Shown piece by piece: positions 37,861-45,186 of a stretch of 45,713 nt of DNA. The DNA is from JAPPHY01 sp034423135 (lineage in GTDB: Bacteria; Chloroflexota; Dehalococcoidia; Lucifugimonadales; UBA2985), in the NCBI GenBank assembly GCA_034423135.1, contig DAOUJC010000013.1, forward strand, positions 1 to 45,713. Direction: 5' to 3'. The position numbers were made by a program, and so were the translations under genes. The notes beneath the pieces are model-generated. The model saw nothing but the letters and a program-made list of their open reading frames with translations. It did not search any database and was not told the origin of the DNA. Numbering within the stretch: the first letter of the stretch is position 1; every line of letters starts with the position of its first letter.

Positions 37861-38802
37861 ATGGCTCAGGAGTTCGGACAGGGCGACTTTCGCTACACCT
37901 GCGTTGAGGACTGGGCCAAGCTGCCCGAGGGCATGACCTTCGTGGAGAGCCCCGGCGTGGCCGTGGATTCCCAAGACCGGGTCTTTGTGCTGACACGCGG
38001 CGAGCACCCGATCATCGTCTTCGACAGGGACGGCAACTTCCTGCGCACATTCGGCGAAGGCCATTTCAGCAACCGCACGCACGGCCTCTACATCGCACAC
38101 GACGACTCGCTGCTGGTGGCCGACGACGGCCTGCACACGATCCAGAAGTTCAGCCCGGATGGCGAGAAGCTCATGGAGATTGGTGAGCGCAACCACCCGG
38201 CGCCCAGGTGGAGCGGCCAGCCGTTCAACCGGCCAACCTCCGCCGCCATCATGCCCAGCAACGGCGACGTCTACATCTCCGACGGCTACGGCAACTCCCG
38301 CATCCACGCCTACACCGCCACCGGTGAGTACAAGTTCTCCTGGGGCGAGCCCGGCATCGACGCAGGCCAGTTCATCCGGCCCCACAACATCGCCTTCGAC
38401 GCCGACGACCGGGTGTACGTGGTGGACCGGGAGGCGCACCGCATCCAGATCTTCTCGCCTAACGGCGAGTTCCTCACCATGTGGAGCAACATCCACCGCC
38501 CCGACTCGATGGTGCTGTGGCAGGACCACATCTACATCGGCGAGCTCAACGGCATGCCTGGCGTGGACGACGCCCCTGGCCTGGGCCATCGCGTGGGCAT
38601 CTACACCCTAGACGGCGAGCTGGTGTGCCGGTTCGGCGACAAGGAAGAGGGCGAGGGTGCGGGCCAGTTCATCGCGCCCCACGGCATCGCCGTAGACTCG
38701 CGCGGCGACATCTACGTCTCCGAGGTCTCGTACACCATCCGCGGGTCGCATATGGACCCGCCGAGAGAGCTGCGCAGCCTGTCCAAGTACAGCCGCGTGT
38801 GA
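37861..38802 (+). CDS. NHL-repeat beta-propeller protein (peptidylglycine-lyase-like)
   Basis: 313 residues; GGAGG precedes ATG 37861. At least five NHL blades: SPGVAVDSQDRVFVLTRGEHPIIVFDRDGNFLRTFGEG, HGLYIAHDDSLLVADDGLHTIQKFSPDGEKLMEIG, PTSAAIMPSNGDVYISDGYGNSRIHAYTATGEYKFSWG, PHNIAFDADDRVYVVDREAHRIQIFSPNGEFL, and APHGIAVDSRGDIYVSEVSYT. The blades resemble the peptidyl-alpha-hydroxyglycine lyase fold, but lyase activity is not shown. No signal peptide. Confidence 0.88.
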   Translation: MAQEFGQGDFRYTCVEDWAKLPEGMTFVESPGVAVDSQDRVFVLTRGEHPIIVFDRDGNFLRTFGEGHFSNRTHGLYIAHDDSLLVADDGLHTIQKFSPDGEKLMEIGERNHPAPRWSGQPFNRPTSAAIMPSNGDVYISDGYGNSRIHAYTATGEYKFSWGEPGIDAGQFIRPHNIAFDADDRVYVVDREAHRIQIFSPNGEFLTMWSNIHRPDSMVLWQDHIYIGELNGMPGVDDAPGLGHRVGIYTLDGELVCRFGDKEEGEGAGQFIAPHGIAVDSRGDIYVSEVSYTIRGSHMDPPRELRSLSKYSRV

Positions 38803-38821
38803 GGCGTCGGCTTCCCCGTCG

Positions 38822-38830
38822 TGGTACAAT
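38822..38830 (+). promoter_or_regulatory. Extended -10 promoter before the HEPN-like gene
   Basis: TGGTACAAT, a TGn extended -10 element ending 17 bases before ATG 38848. Confidence 0.5.
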
Positions 38831-38847
38831 TGTGACTGGAGAAGCCG

Positions 38848-39231
38848 ATGACCACCGTTGAAGCCAACGCCGCTCGCATATTCCAGGATGCCCGCCGCAT
38901 GGCAGACTCCGCGCTGGAGCGCATGGCGGTCGGCGATGTCCGAGACGCTGCGGAGAAGGCGTGGTGTGCTACCGTCCGAGCCACGGAGGCGCTGGTGCTC
39001 GCCCGCACGGGGCAGGAGCCGGAGACGTCTACCGCCGCGGGCCGTCGGCTTTCCGCTCTCACCATGGATGATCCATCGCTGGTGAACCTCCGATTACGCT
39101 ATTCCGATCGCCAGAGGGTGCTGCACGGGGAGTGCTTCTACCACGATTACTGCCAGCCGGTGGTGACAGAACGGCTGATCGGCGAGACTGCGGACTACGT
39201 GCGGGACGCTGAGAGTCTGGCGCAGAAGTAG
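38848..39231 (+). CDS. HEPN/PaREP1-like helical protein
   Basis: 127 residues, all helical. IFQDARRMADSALERMAVGDVRDAAEKAWCATVRATEALVLARTG is the HEPN/PaREP1-type first hairpin, and the second half, RLRYSDRQRVLHGECFYHDYCQPVVTERLIGETADYVRDAESL, resembles PaREP1/DUF5618-like proteins. The strict RNase motif R-x4-6-H may be represented by RQRVLH. No nucleotidyltransferase partner is adjacent, so an MNT-HEPN toxin-antitoxin pair is not supported. Confidence 0.6.
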   Translation: MTTVEANAARIFQDARRMADSALERMAVGDVRDAAEKAWCATVRATEALVLARTGQEPETSTAAGRRLSALTMDDPSLVNLRLRYSDRQRVLHGECFYHDYCQPVVTERLIGETADYVRDAESLAQK

Positions 39232-39252
39232 AGCCGCCCCCTCTCTTTGTCC

Positions 39253-39315
39253 ACTCCTGCCTTTGCAGGAGTTCATCCACGGACTGCCCCTCTGGATTGC
39301 GGCTTGCACCGCAAT
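39253..39315. repeat. Dispersed hairpin repeat pair
   Basis: ACTCCTGC-CTTT-GCAGGAGT (39253-39272) is a variant of the 8265/40166 hairpin. It is followed by ATTGCGG-CTTGCA-CCGCAAT (39296-39315), a second perfect 7-bp hairpin. Both lie in the convergent gap between the HEPN-like and SDR genes and could act as a bidirectional terminator. Confidence 0.55.
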
Positions 39316-39350
39316 GACGGACGGAGGCCGGTGCGGTGCCAGCGCCGCGG

Positions 39351-40109
39351 CTAGCCGCGGCCTATGTAGGGCATCTTGGTTGCCATGATGGTCATGAACT
39401 GCACGTTGGCGTCCAGCGGCAGGTTGGCCATGAACAGGATCGACTCCGCAACGTGCTCCACGTCGAACGTCGGCTCGACCGCCACCTCGCCGTGAGCCTG
39501 GGGCACGCCGTTCTCCATGCGCTGGGTCAGGGCCGTCAGGGCGTTGCCTATGTCTATCTGGCTGCAGGCGATGTTGTAGCGCCGCCCGTCCAGCGATATC
39601 GACCTGGTCAAGCCGGTCACGCCGTGTTTGGAGGCGGTGTAGGGCGCGGAGTTGGGCCTTGGCACGTGGGCGGAAATCGAGCCGTTGTTGATGATCCGTC
39701 CGCCCATCGGCTCCTGGGCCTTCATGATCTTGATGGCCTCCTGTGCGCACAGGAAGACCCCGGTCAGGTTGGTGTCCACCACCCTCTTCCACTGCTCAAA
39801 CGTCAGCTCCTCGAAGGGTACCGGAGGCGCCCCCGAACCGGCGTTGTTGAACAGCACGTCCAGCCTGCCAAAGGTCTCATGCGCCTGGGCGAATAGGGCC
39901 CTGACGGCCTCCGGGTCGGTGACGTCCGTAGGTACGGGCAGCGCCCGCGACGCCGAGTCTCCCGCCTGCTCGACCGTCTCCTCCAGCGTTTCTGAGCGGC
40001 GGCCCGCCAGCACAACAGAGTACCCGTCACGAAGCAGGGCCAGCGCGGAGCTCCGCCCAATGCCGGACCCGGCGCCGGTTACCATCGCAATCCTTCCGTG
40101 TGCGTTCAT
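39351..40109 (-). CDS. Short-chain dehydrogenase/reductase (SDR)
   Basis: 252 residues; GGGAGG precedes ATG 40109. Classical SDR: cofactor motif VTGAGSGIGRSSALALLRDG, LFNNAGSGAPP, INNGSISAHVPRPNSAPYTASKHGVTGLTRSI with the Ser-Tyr-Lys triad, and the usual C-terminal helix. GRRSE after the second strand suggests NADP(H). It probably oxidises or reduces a small alcohol or ketone; substrate unknown. Confidence 0.92.
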   Translation of the reverse strand: MNAHGRIAMVTGAGSGIGRSSALALLRDGYSVVLAGRRSETLEETVEQAGDSASRALPVPTDVTDPEAVRALFAQAHETFGRLDVLFNNAGSGAPPVPFEELTFEQWKRVVDTNLTGVFLCAQEAIKIMKAQEPMGGRIINNGSISAHVPRPNSAPYTASKHGVTGLTRSISLDGRRYNIACSQIDIGNALTALTQRMENGVPQAHGEVAVEPTFDVEHVAESILFMANLPLDANVQFMTIMATKMPYIGRG

Positions 40110-40165
40110 GTTCGTATGGCCTCCCTTATTTGGTATGCGGTTGCCGAGCGCCCCACATCCCCTGG

Positions 40166-40185
40166 ACTCCCGCTTTCGCGGGAGT
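40166..40185. repeat. Dispersed hairpin repeat, perfect copy
   Basis: ACTCCCGC-TTTC-GCGGGAGT, a perfect 8-bp stem with a 4-base loop, in the gap between the ABC permease end and the SDR start. Confidence 0.65.
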
Positions 40186-40292
40186 GGTGTGGCTGAGCGG
40201 GAGCGGTGCGGGTTACGCTGTCGTATCGCTTGCTGTCGCCGGGGCCAGTGTTGCGTAACCGCATTGTTGGCGACTGAGGTAGAGCAGCGGCC

Positions 40293-41153
40293 CTACACTC
40301 GTATGTCCCTGCGCTGAAAGCCCGCGTATGCTGCACCCAAGCACACCAGCGCCACAACCAGCATAACGCCGGCGTGCGCCGGGTTCAGGCCGTACAACAG
40401 CGGCGAGTCGCCGTTGTAGTAGTGCATCAGCGAGAGCCATCGTGTGGGTTCCATGAGCTCTGACACCAGGCTCAGCGTGTTGAGCACCCATCCGCCTGCT
40501 ACCACGGAGGCGCCGACCGCCACGCTCAGCCCGTGCCTGCCGGTCACTGCGCCGACGGCGAAAGAAACGCTTCCGAATGCCAGCCCAAGCAGCGCCAGGC
40601 TCAGGCACATCTCCGCAAGCCTCACCACTCCGATGTCCATGCCCACGACTCGCGATCCAACCGCCAGCACTACCCAGGTGAACGACGCCAGCTGGGCTAC
40701 TGACACCGTCATCGACGCGTACTTCTCCAGCAGCAGCCTGCCGCGGGAGACGGGCTGCGAGAGCAGCAGCTCAATGGTGCCGGAGCGCTCCTCTCCGGCA
40801 ACCGCGCCGCTGCCGCGTCCGACCGCGAACACCGCGATGAGCATCGGCATCATGAACCCGAACAGCTCGGCGTTCAAGTAGCCCGCAGGCGTGGAGAAAC
40901 CCGCCAGGTCAGATGCGCCGAACATCGCCATCAGGCTGTCGGGGTACTGGTCGACCAGCTCCTGCAGGCCCTCGATTCCCTCAATCGTAGGGTAGAAGCC
41001 AACCATCAAGCCAACCAGGATTCCGGCCCCAAGGCTCCACCACGCCTGCGACCTGCGCTGGTCTCGCAGGGTCTTCAGGAACACGCTGCTGAGCAGCCAG
41101 CCTCTCACCGACGCCCCGGCGGGCCTCCCTTGCAATACCTGCTGTTGACTCAT
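40293..41153 (-). CDS. ABC-2-type transporter permease
   Basis: 286 residues from ATG 41153, which overlaps the ATPase stop (ATGA). Six hydrophobic segments, with the ABC-2 region GRGSGAVAGEERSGTIELLLSQPVSRGRLLLEKY between the second and third. It forms the membrane part of an exporter with the upstream ATPase. Substrate unknown: drug, lipid or peptide. Confidence 0.88.
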   Translation of the reverse strand: MSQQQVLQGRPAGASVRGWLLSSVFLKTLRDQRRSQAWWSLGAGILVGLMVGFYPTIEGIEGLQELVDQYPDSLMAMFGASDLAGFSTPAGYLNAELFGFMMPMLIAVFAVGRGSGAVAGEERSGTIELLLSQPVSRGRLLLEKYASMTVSVAQLASFTWVVLAVGSRVVGMDIGVVRLAEMCLSLALLGLAFGSVSFAVGAVTGRHGLSVAVGASVVAGGWVLNTLSLVSELMEPTRWLSLMHYYNGDSPLLYGLNPAHAGVMLVVALVCLGAAYAGFQRRDIRV

Positions 41154-42055
41154 GGCTGCTCCTCCTCTCCCACGCCGTAGTAGGCCAGGAAGGCCTCCTC
41201 CAGGCTTGGCTCCCTGGTGGTCACGTTGACGATCTCGTAGCGGCCCGCGGCCTTGAACAGCTGCGCCAGCGACCCCTCGATGTCGCACCGCAGGAAGCCG
41301 TCCGACACGCTCATGTTTCGCACGCCGGACAGACCCTCGAAATCGCCCGCGGCCACTGGTTCGCCGAACTCGATCTCCAGGCTTCGCACGCGCCTGCCCC
41401 GCAGCGTGTCCACGTCCTCCACGGCGACTATGCGCCCGTCCCGTATGATGCCCACGCGGTTGCAGATATCCTCCACCTCCGGCAGCACGTGGGACGAAAG
41501 GAACACCGTCCTGCCGTCCTCGTGCGCCTCCAGCAGCAGGCTCTTGAACTCCTCCTGCATGAGCGGGTCGAGGCCGCTGCTCGGCTCGTCCAGCACCAGC
41601 ACCTCCGGCTTGTGCATGAACGCCTGTATGACCACCACCTTCTGGCGATTGCCGCGGGAGAGCGTGTCGATGCGGCGAGACAGGTCGCACGACAGCCGCT
41701 CCGCCAGCCGGTCCACCTCCCACCAGTCGACGCCCCCGCGTAGGCTCGCGGCGTAGGTCAGGTGCTCGCGTCCGGTCAGGCTGCCGTACATGCCGGGGTC
41801 GCTCGGTACGTAGCCAACGCGCCGGCGTACCTCGATGGCGTCGGCCTGCGCGTCGAAACCCATCACCTTCAGCGAGCCGCTCGTCGGCCGAATCAGGTCG
41901 AGCAGGACTCGGATGGTTGTGCTCTTGCCTGCGCCGTTGGGACCGAGGTAGCCGAAAATCTCTCCGGGCATCACCTCCAGGTCAACGTCGATGACGCCGC
42001 GCTGGGAGCCATAGAACTTGGTGAGCTTCTCAAGCCGGATGGCGGGCTCCGTCAC
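41150..42055 (-). CDS. ABC transporter ATP-binding protein (ABC-2 exporter)
   Basis: 301 residues from GTG 42055, after AGGAGG. Walker A GYLGPNGAGKSTTIR, signature-like DTLSRGNRQKVVVIQAFMHKP, Walker B VLVLDEPSSGLDPL, His switch LSSHVLPE. The signature is SRGNRQK in place of LSGGQ, as in the CcmA/Nod-type exporter ATPases. The C-terminal 75 residues form a regulatory domain ending PSLEEAFLAYYG. The start overlaps the DUF3052 stop (GTGA). Confidence 0.93.
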   Translation of the reverse strand: MTEPAIRLEKLTKFYGSQRGVIDVDLEVMPGEIFGYLGPNGAGKSTTIRVLLDLIRPTSGSLKVMGFDAQADAIEVRRRVGYVPSDPGMYGSLTGREHLTYAASLRGGVDWWEVDRLAERLSCDLSRRIDTLSRGNRQKVVVIQAFMHKPEVLVLDEPSSGLDPLMQEEFKSLLLEAHEDGRTVFLSSHVLPEVEDICNRVGIIRDGRIVAVEDVDTLRGRRVRSLEIEFGEPVAAGDFEGLSGVRNMSVSDGFLRCDIEGSLAQLFKAAGRYEIVNVTTREPSLEEAFLAYYGVGEEEQP

Positions 42056-42429
42056 GATTCCTCCTGCGCCTTTCCAAGTCTGAACCGCATAGCCGACCAC
42101 ACGTCGTCCAAAGACACCTGCCGCACTCCGCGCAGCCCCTCGCGCCTGAGCATGTCCCACAGCACGTCGCGGTTGAGGTCGGTGCCCAGCTGACCGGCCT
42201 TCGGATAGGCGATGTATGCGATGGCGTCGCGCCGCGCCGCCTCCACGAACGGGGCCGAGTGCGGCGCAACCTCCGATGAGTCCCGCACAAATACGAGCAC
42301 TGCGTCGGCCTGCTCGCCCGGGCCGGTGCGGCGCACAGACTCAGGCAGTTCGAGTGAGAACGCCTCCGGCGCGTTGCCCACCAGCACGGAGGCTCCCGGC
42401 TTTATCTGCAGCTTTGCGGCAACATCCAT
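42052..42429 (-). CDS. DUF3052-like protein
   Basis: 125 residues from ATG 42429. MDVAAKLQIKPGASVLVGNAPEAF, then ADAVLVFVRDSSEVAPHSAPFVEAARRDAIAYIAYPKAGQLGTDLNRDVLWDMLRREGLRGVRQVSLDDVWSAMRFRL, matches the DUF3052 pattern. No catalytic residues are obvious. Translationally coupled to the ABC exporter genes, so it may serve or sense the same substrate. Confidence 0.8.
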   Translation of the reverse strand: MDVAAKLQIKPGASVLVGNAPEAFSLELPESVRRTGPGEQADAVLVFVRDSSEVAPHSAPFVEAARRDAIAYIAYPKAGQLGTDLNRDVLWDMLRREGLRGVRQVSLDDVWSAMRFRLGKAQEES

Positions 42430-42494
42430 AACGCTTTCCCCTGTCGCCAAAAGTATACAACATGGAGAGATGCGCAAGTTGCGCTCTATCGTGA

Positions 42495-42500
42495 TATAAT
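42495..42500 (+). promoter_or_regulatory. -10 element for the CoA-transferase gene
   Basis: TATAAT, 81 bases before ATG 42582, in the divergent gap with the DUF3052 operon. No clear -35 is seen. Confidence 0.4.
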
Positions 42501-42581
42501 GGCGCCCATCTAAGGGCCGCCGTGCGTACGGACTCGTAGCCCGCACCCGGCCGCCCAAAACGGCGGATCAAGGAGGATGCG

Positions 42582-45008
42582 ATGGCAGAGGTGTTCGAAG
42601 GACTCAAGGTCGTGGACTTCACCGAAGGGATGCTGGGAGCGGTGGCCACCATGGTGCTGTCGGACTTCGGGGCCGACGTGGTCAAGGTGGAACCGCCCGG
42701 AGGACACCGGTCCAGGAGCATCCCGGCAGCCCAGCAGTGGAACCGCGGCAAGAGGAGCGTTGTGCTGGACCTGGAGAACGCGGAAGACCAGGAGAAGGCG
42801 CGGCGGCTGTCGCTTCAGTCGGACGTGGTCATAGAGAGCTTCACGCCAGGCGCAACGTCCCGCATGGGCATCGACTACGAGACGCTCAGCGCCCAGCGCC
42901 CCGACTTGGTGTACGTGTCGCTGACCGGCTGGGGCCAGAAGGGCCCTTACGCCCACTACAAGCCCTACGAGGGAGCTGTCGCAGCCAAGATTGGCAGAAT
43001 GATGGTCTTCTCAGGGCAGGCAAACCGGCCGGGGCCGCACTACTCCGCGGTGCAGACCGCAACCCACGCCGCAAACATGGGCGCCGTGCGCGGCATCATC
43101 GCCGCCCTCCACGTGCGCGACAAGACCGGCCAGGGTCAGAAGGTTGAGACCAGCCTGATGCAGACAATGAACCTGTACGAGTTCATCGACCTGGTCTTCT
43201 GGCAGATGATGGTCCGCTTCCCGGACATATTCACGGAGCACCCGTGGCTGCGCGGCTACCCTACGCTGGCCTACATACCTGTACGCACCAAGGACGGCGA
43301 GTGGATACAGATGGCGAACACCGTGCAGCGCCTCTTTGTGGCCATGATGCACGACATCGGCCTGGGCTACATCTTCGAAGACCCGCGCTTCGAGAAGGCG
43401 CCCGTGCTCCTGCCAGAGGACCGGGAGGAGCTGCGCATGATCATGCTGGCCCGCTTCCAGGAGCAGACCCTGGAGGAGTGGATGGATCTGTTCATCAATA
43501 AGACCCGGGACGTGGCTGCCGAGCCGTACCGCACCTCCGAGCAGGGCATGACCCATCCGCAGATGATCCACAACGGCCACGTGAGGGACGTGGAAGACCC
43601 GGTTGTCGGAATGATGAAGCAGCTTGGCCCAATCTCGCTCATGTCGGAAACGCCGGGCAGGATTCAGGGGCCGGCGCCTCTCCCCGGTCAGCACACCGAA
43701 GAGGTGCTGGCGTCGCTTAACGGCTCCAACGGCCATCATGCCAACGGCTACGGCTCCGAGCCTCTGCCCAAGCACCCGCTCGAGGACGTCACCGTGCTCG
43801 ACCTGGCCACGGTCATCGCCGGGCCGCTTGGCTGCGCCCTACTGGGCGAGATGGGCGCAAGGGTGATCCGCATCGAGCCGCCTGGAGGCGACCTGCTGCG
43901 CGGCATGTCCAAGGGCGTAACCGCAAACAAGACCATGGCCGGCTCCGAGGGCGTGTGCCTTGACCTGAGCACGGATGAGGGCCGCAGCATAGTGCATCAG
44001 CTGGTGGCCAAGGCGGACATCCTGGTGCACAACATGCGCCCCGGCGCGCCCGAGCGCGTGGGCATCGGCTTTGACCAGCTCATGGAGATCAACCCGCAGC
44101 TGGTCTACGTCTACGCCGGGGGCTACGGCCCCACCGGCCCGCACTCGCACCGCCCGTCCATGCACCCCATACCCGGCGCCGTCTGCGGCGGCGTGGTAAC
44201 GCAGATGGGCAAGGGCGCCATACCGCCCGCCGACCAGGAAATGACGCTGGAGGAGATCAAGGAGACCTCGCGCCGGTTCGGCCGCGCCAACGAGGGCAAC
44301 CCCGATCCCAACTCGTCGATGGCCGTCTCCGTGGCGGCCCTGCTCGGCTTCCACGCACGCAAGCGCACCGGCAAGGGCCAGTACGTGACATCGTCCATGA
44401 TCCAGGCCAACGCCTACGCCAACGCCGACGACTTCTTCTGGTACGAGGGCAAACCCGGGCGGCCCATGCCCGACGCCGACGGCTACGGCCTCCACGCCCT
44501 CTACCGCCTCTACGAGGTCCAGAAGGGCTGGGTGTTCCTGGCCGCACCCTGGGAGGAGGAGTGGCAGGCCCTCTGCGAGACCATCGGCCGGCCGGACCTG
44601 CTCACCGATGCGCGCTTCGCCACGCCTGAGGCTCGACGCGAGAACGACGACGCGCTGGTGGAGGAGCTTGGCGGCGTGCTTGCCACGCGAGAGCCAATGG
44701 AGTGGGAGAATCTGCTCGTAGACGCAGGCGTCACGTGCGTTCGGGCGGAGGACTCCGGGCCGTACCAGTTCCATATGGAAGACCCACACGTCCAGGAGAA
44801 CGGCTACCTCACGGAGGTGGAATCGGTGAGGTTCGGCAAGTTCATGCGATACAGCCCCATAGTGCGGTTCTCGCAGACCACACCAAGGGCGGGCGCAGGC
44901 CCCCTGCGAGGCCAGCACAACGACTCAGTGCTTGGGGAGCTCGGCTACAGCGCCGACCAGATAGCAGACCTTGAGGATCGGCGCATCATCGCGAGGGAGG
45001 AAGTGTAG
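42582..45008 (+). CDS. Tandem (double-domain) CaiB/BaiF family III CoA-transferase
   Basis: 808 residues, AAGGAGG before ATG 42582. There are two complete family III domains, about 1-370 and 395-808, joined by a Gly/Asn/His linker (NGSNGHHANGYG). Each begins with the family pattern: VVDFTEGMLGAVATMVLSDFGADVVKVEPPGG and VLDLATVIAGPLGCALLGEMGARVIRIEPPGG. The catalytic Asp aligns with Asp575 (DPNSSMAV, before HARKRTGKGQ) in the second half. In the first half the same place is Thr161 (THAANMG), so only the second half appears to have the nucleophile. Acts on an unknown carboxylic acid/CoA pair. Confidence 0.9.
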   Translation: MAEVFEGLKVVDFTEGMLGAVATMVLSDFGADVVKVEPPGGHRSRSIPAAQQWNRGKRSVVLDLENAEDQEKARRLSLQSDVVIESFTPGATSRMGIDYETLSAQRPDLVYVSLTGWGQKGPYAHYKPYEGAVAAKIGRMMVFSGQANRPGPHYSAVQTATHAANMGAVRGIIAALHVRDKTGQGQKVETSLMQTMNLYEFIDLVFWQMMVRFPDIFTEHPWLRGYPTLAYIPVRTKDGEWIQMANTVQRLFVAMMHDIGLGYIFEDPRFEKAPVLLPEDREELRMIMLARFQEQTLEEWMDLFINKTRDVAAEPYRTSEQGMTHPQMIHNGHVRDVEDPVVGMMKQLGPISLMSETPGRIQGPAPLPGQHTEEVLASLNGSNGHHANGYGSEPLPKHPLEDVTVLDLATVIAGPLGCALLGEMGARVIRIEPPGGDLLRGMSKGVTANKTMAGSEGVCLDLSTDEGRSIVHQLVAKADILVHNMRPGAPERVGIGFDQLMEINPQLVYVYAGGYGPTGPHSHRPSMHPIPGAVCGGVVTQMGKGAIPPADQEMTLEEIKETSRRFGRANEGNPDPNSSMAVSVAALLGFHARKRTGKGQYVTSSMIQANAYANADDFFWYEGKPGRPMPDADGYGLHALYRLYEVQKGWVFLAAPWEEEWQALCETIGRPDLLTDARFATPEARRENDDALVEELGGVLATREPMEWENLLVDAGVTCVRAEDSGPYQFHMEDPHVQENGYLTEVESVRFGKFMRYSPIVRFSQTTPRAGAGPLRGQHNDSVLGELGYSADQIADLEDRRIIAREEV

Positions 45009-45099
45009 TACGGCTGGATACGAGGTGGGCCAGGGCAAAATTATTACAATTTTGTGACTGGACTGCCCTTCACCCAAAGCTGCGGGACGTATACTCCAC

Positions 45100-45129
45100 T
45101 TGACACAAGATAAGCGTCTGTGGTAGACT
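45100..45129 (+). promoter_or_regulatory. Promoter of the solute-binding lipoprotein gene
   Basis: TTGACA (45100-45105), an 18-base spacer and TAGACT (45124-45129) with an extended TGG before it (TGGTAGACT). Start near 45136, leader about 50 bases. Confidence 0.65.
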
Positions 45130-45186
45130 CCCGCAATCGGTAGCAGACCCGACCAAATCGCGGCAATTCGCTACAACGGAGGGGAA

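Noticed and set aside
38848..39231. MNT-HEPN toxin-antitoxin pair
   Set aside because: No nucleotidyltransferase gene lies on either side; neighbours are an NHL protein and an SDR.
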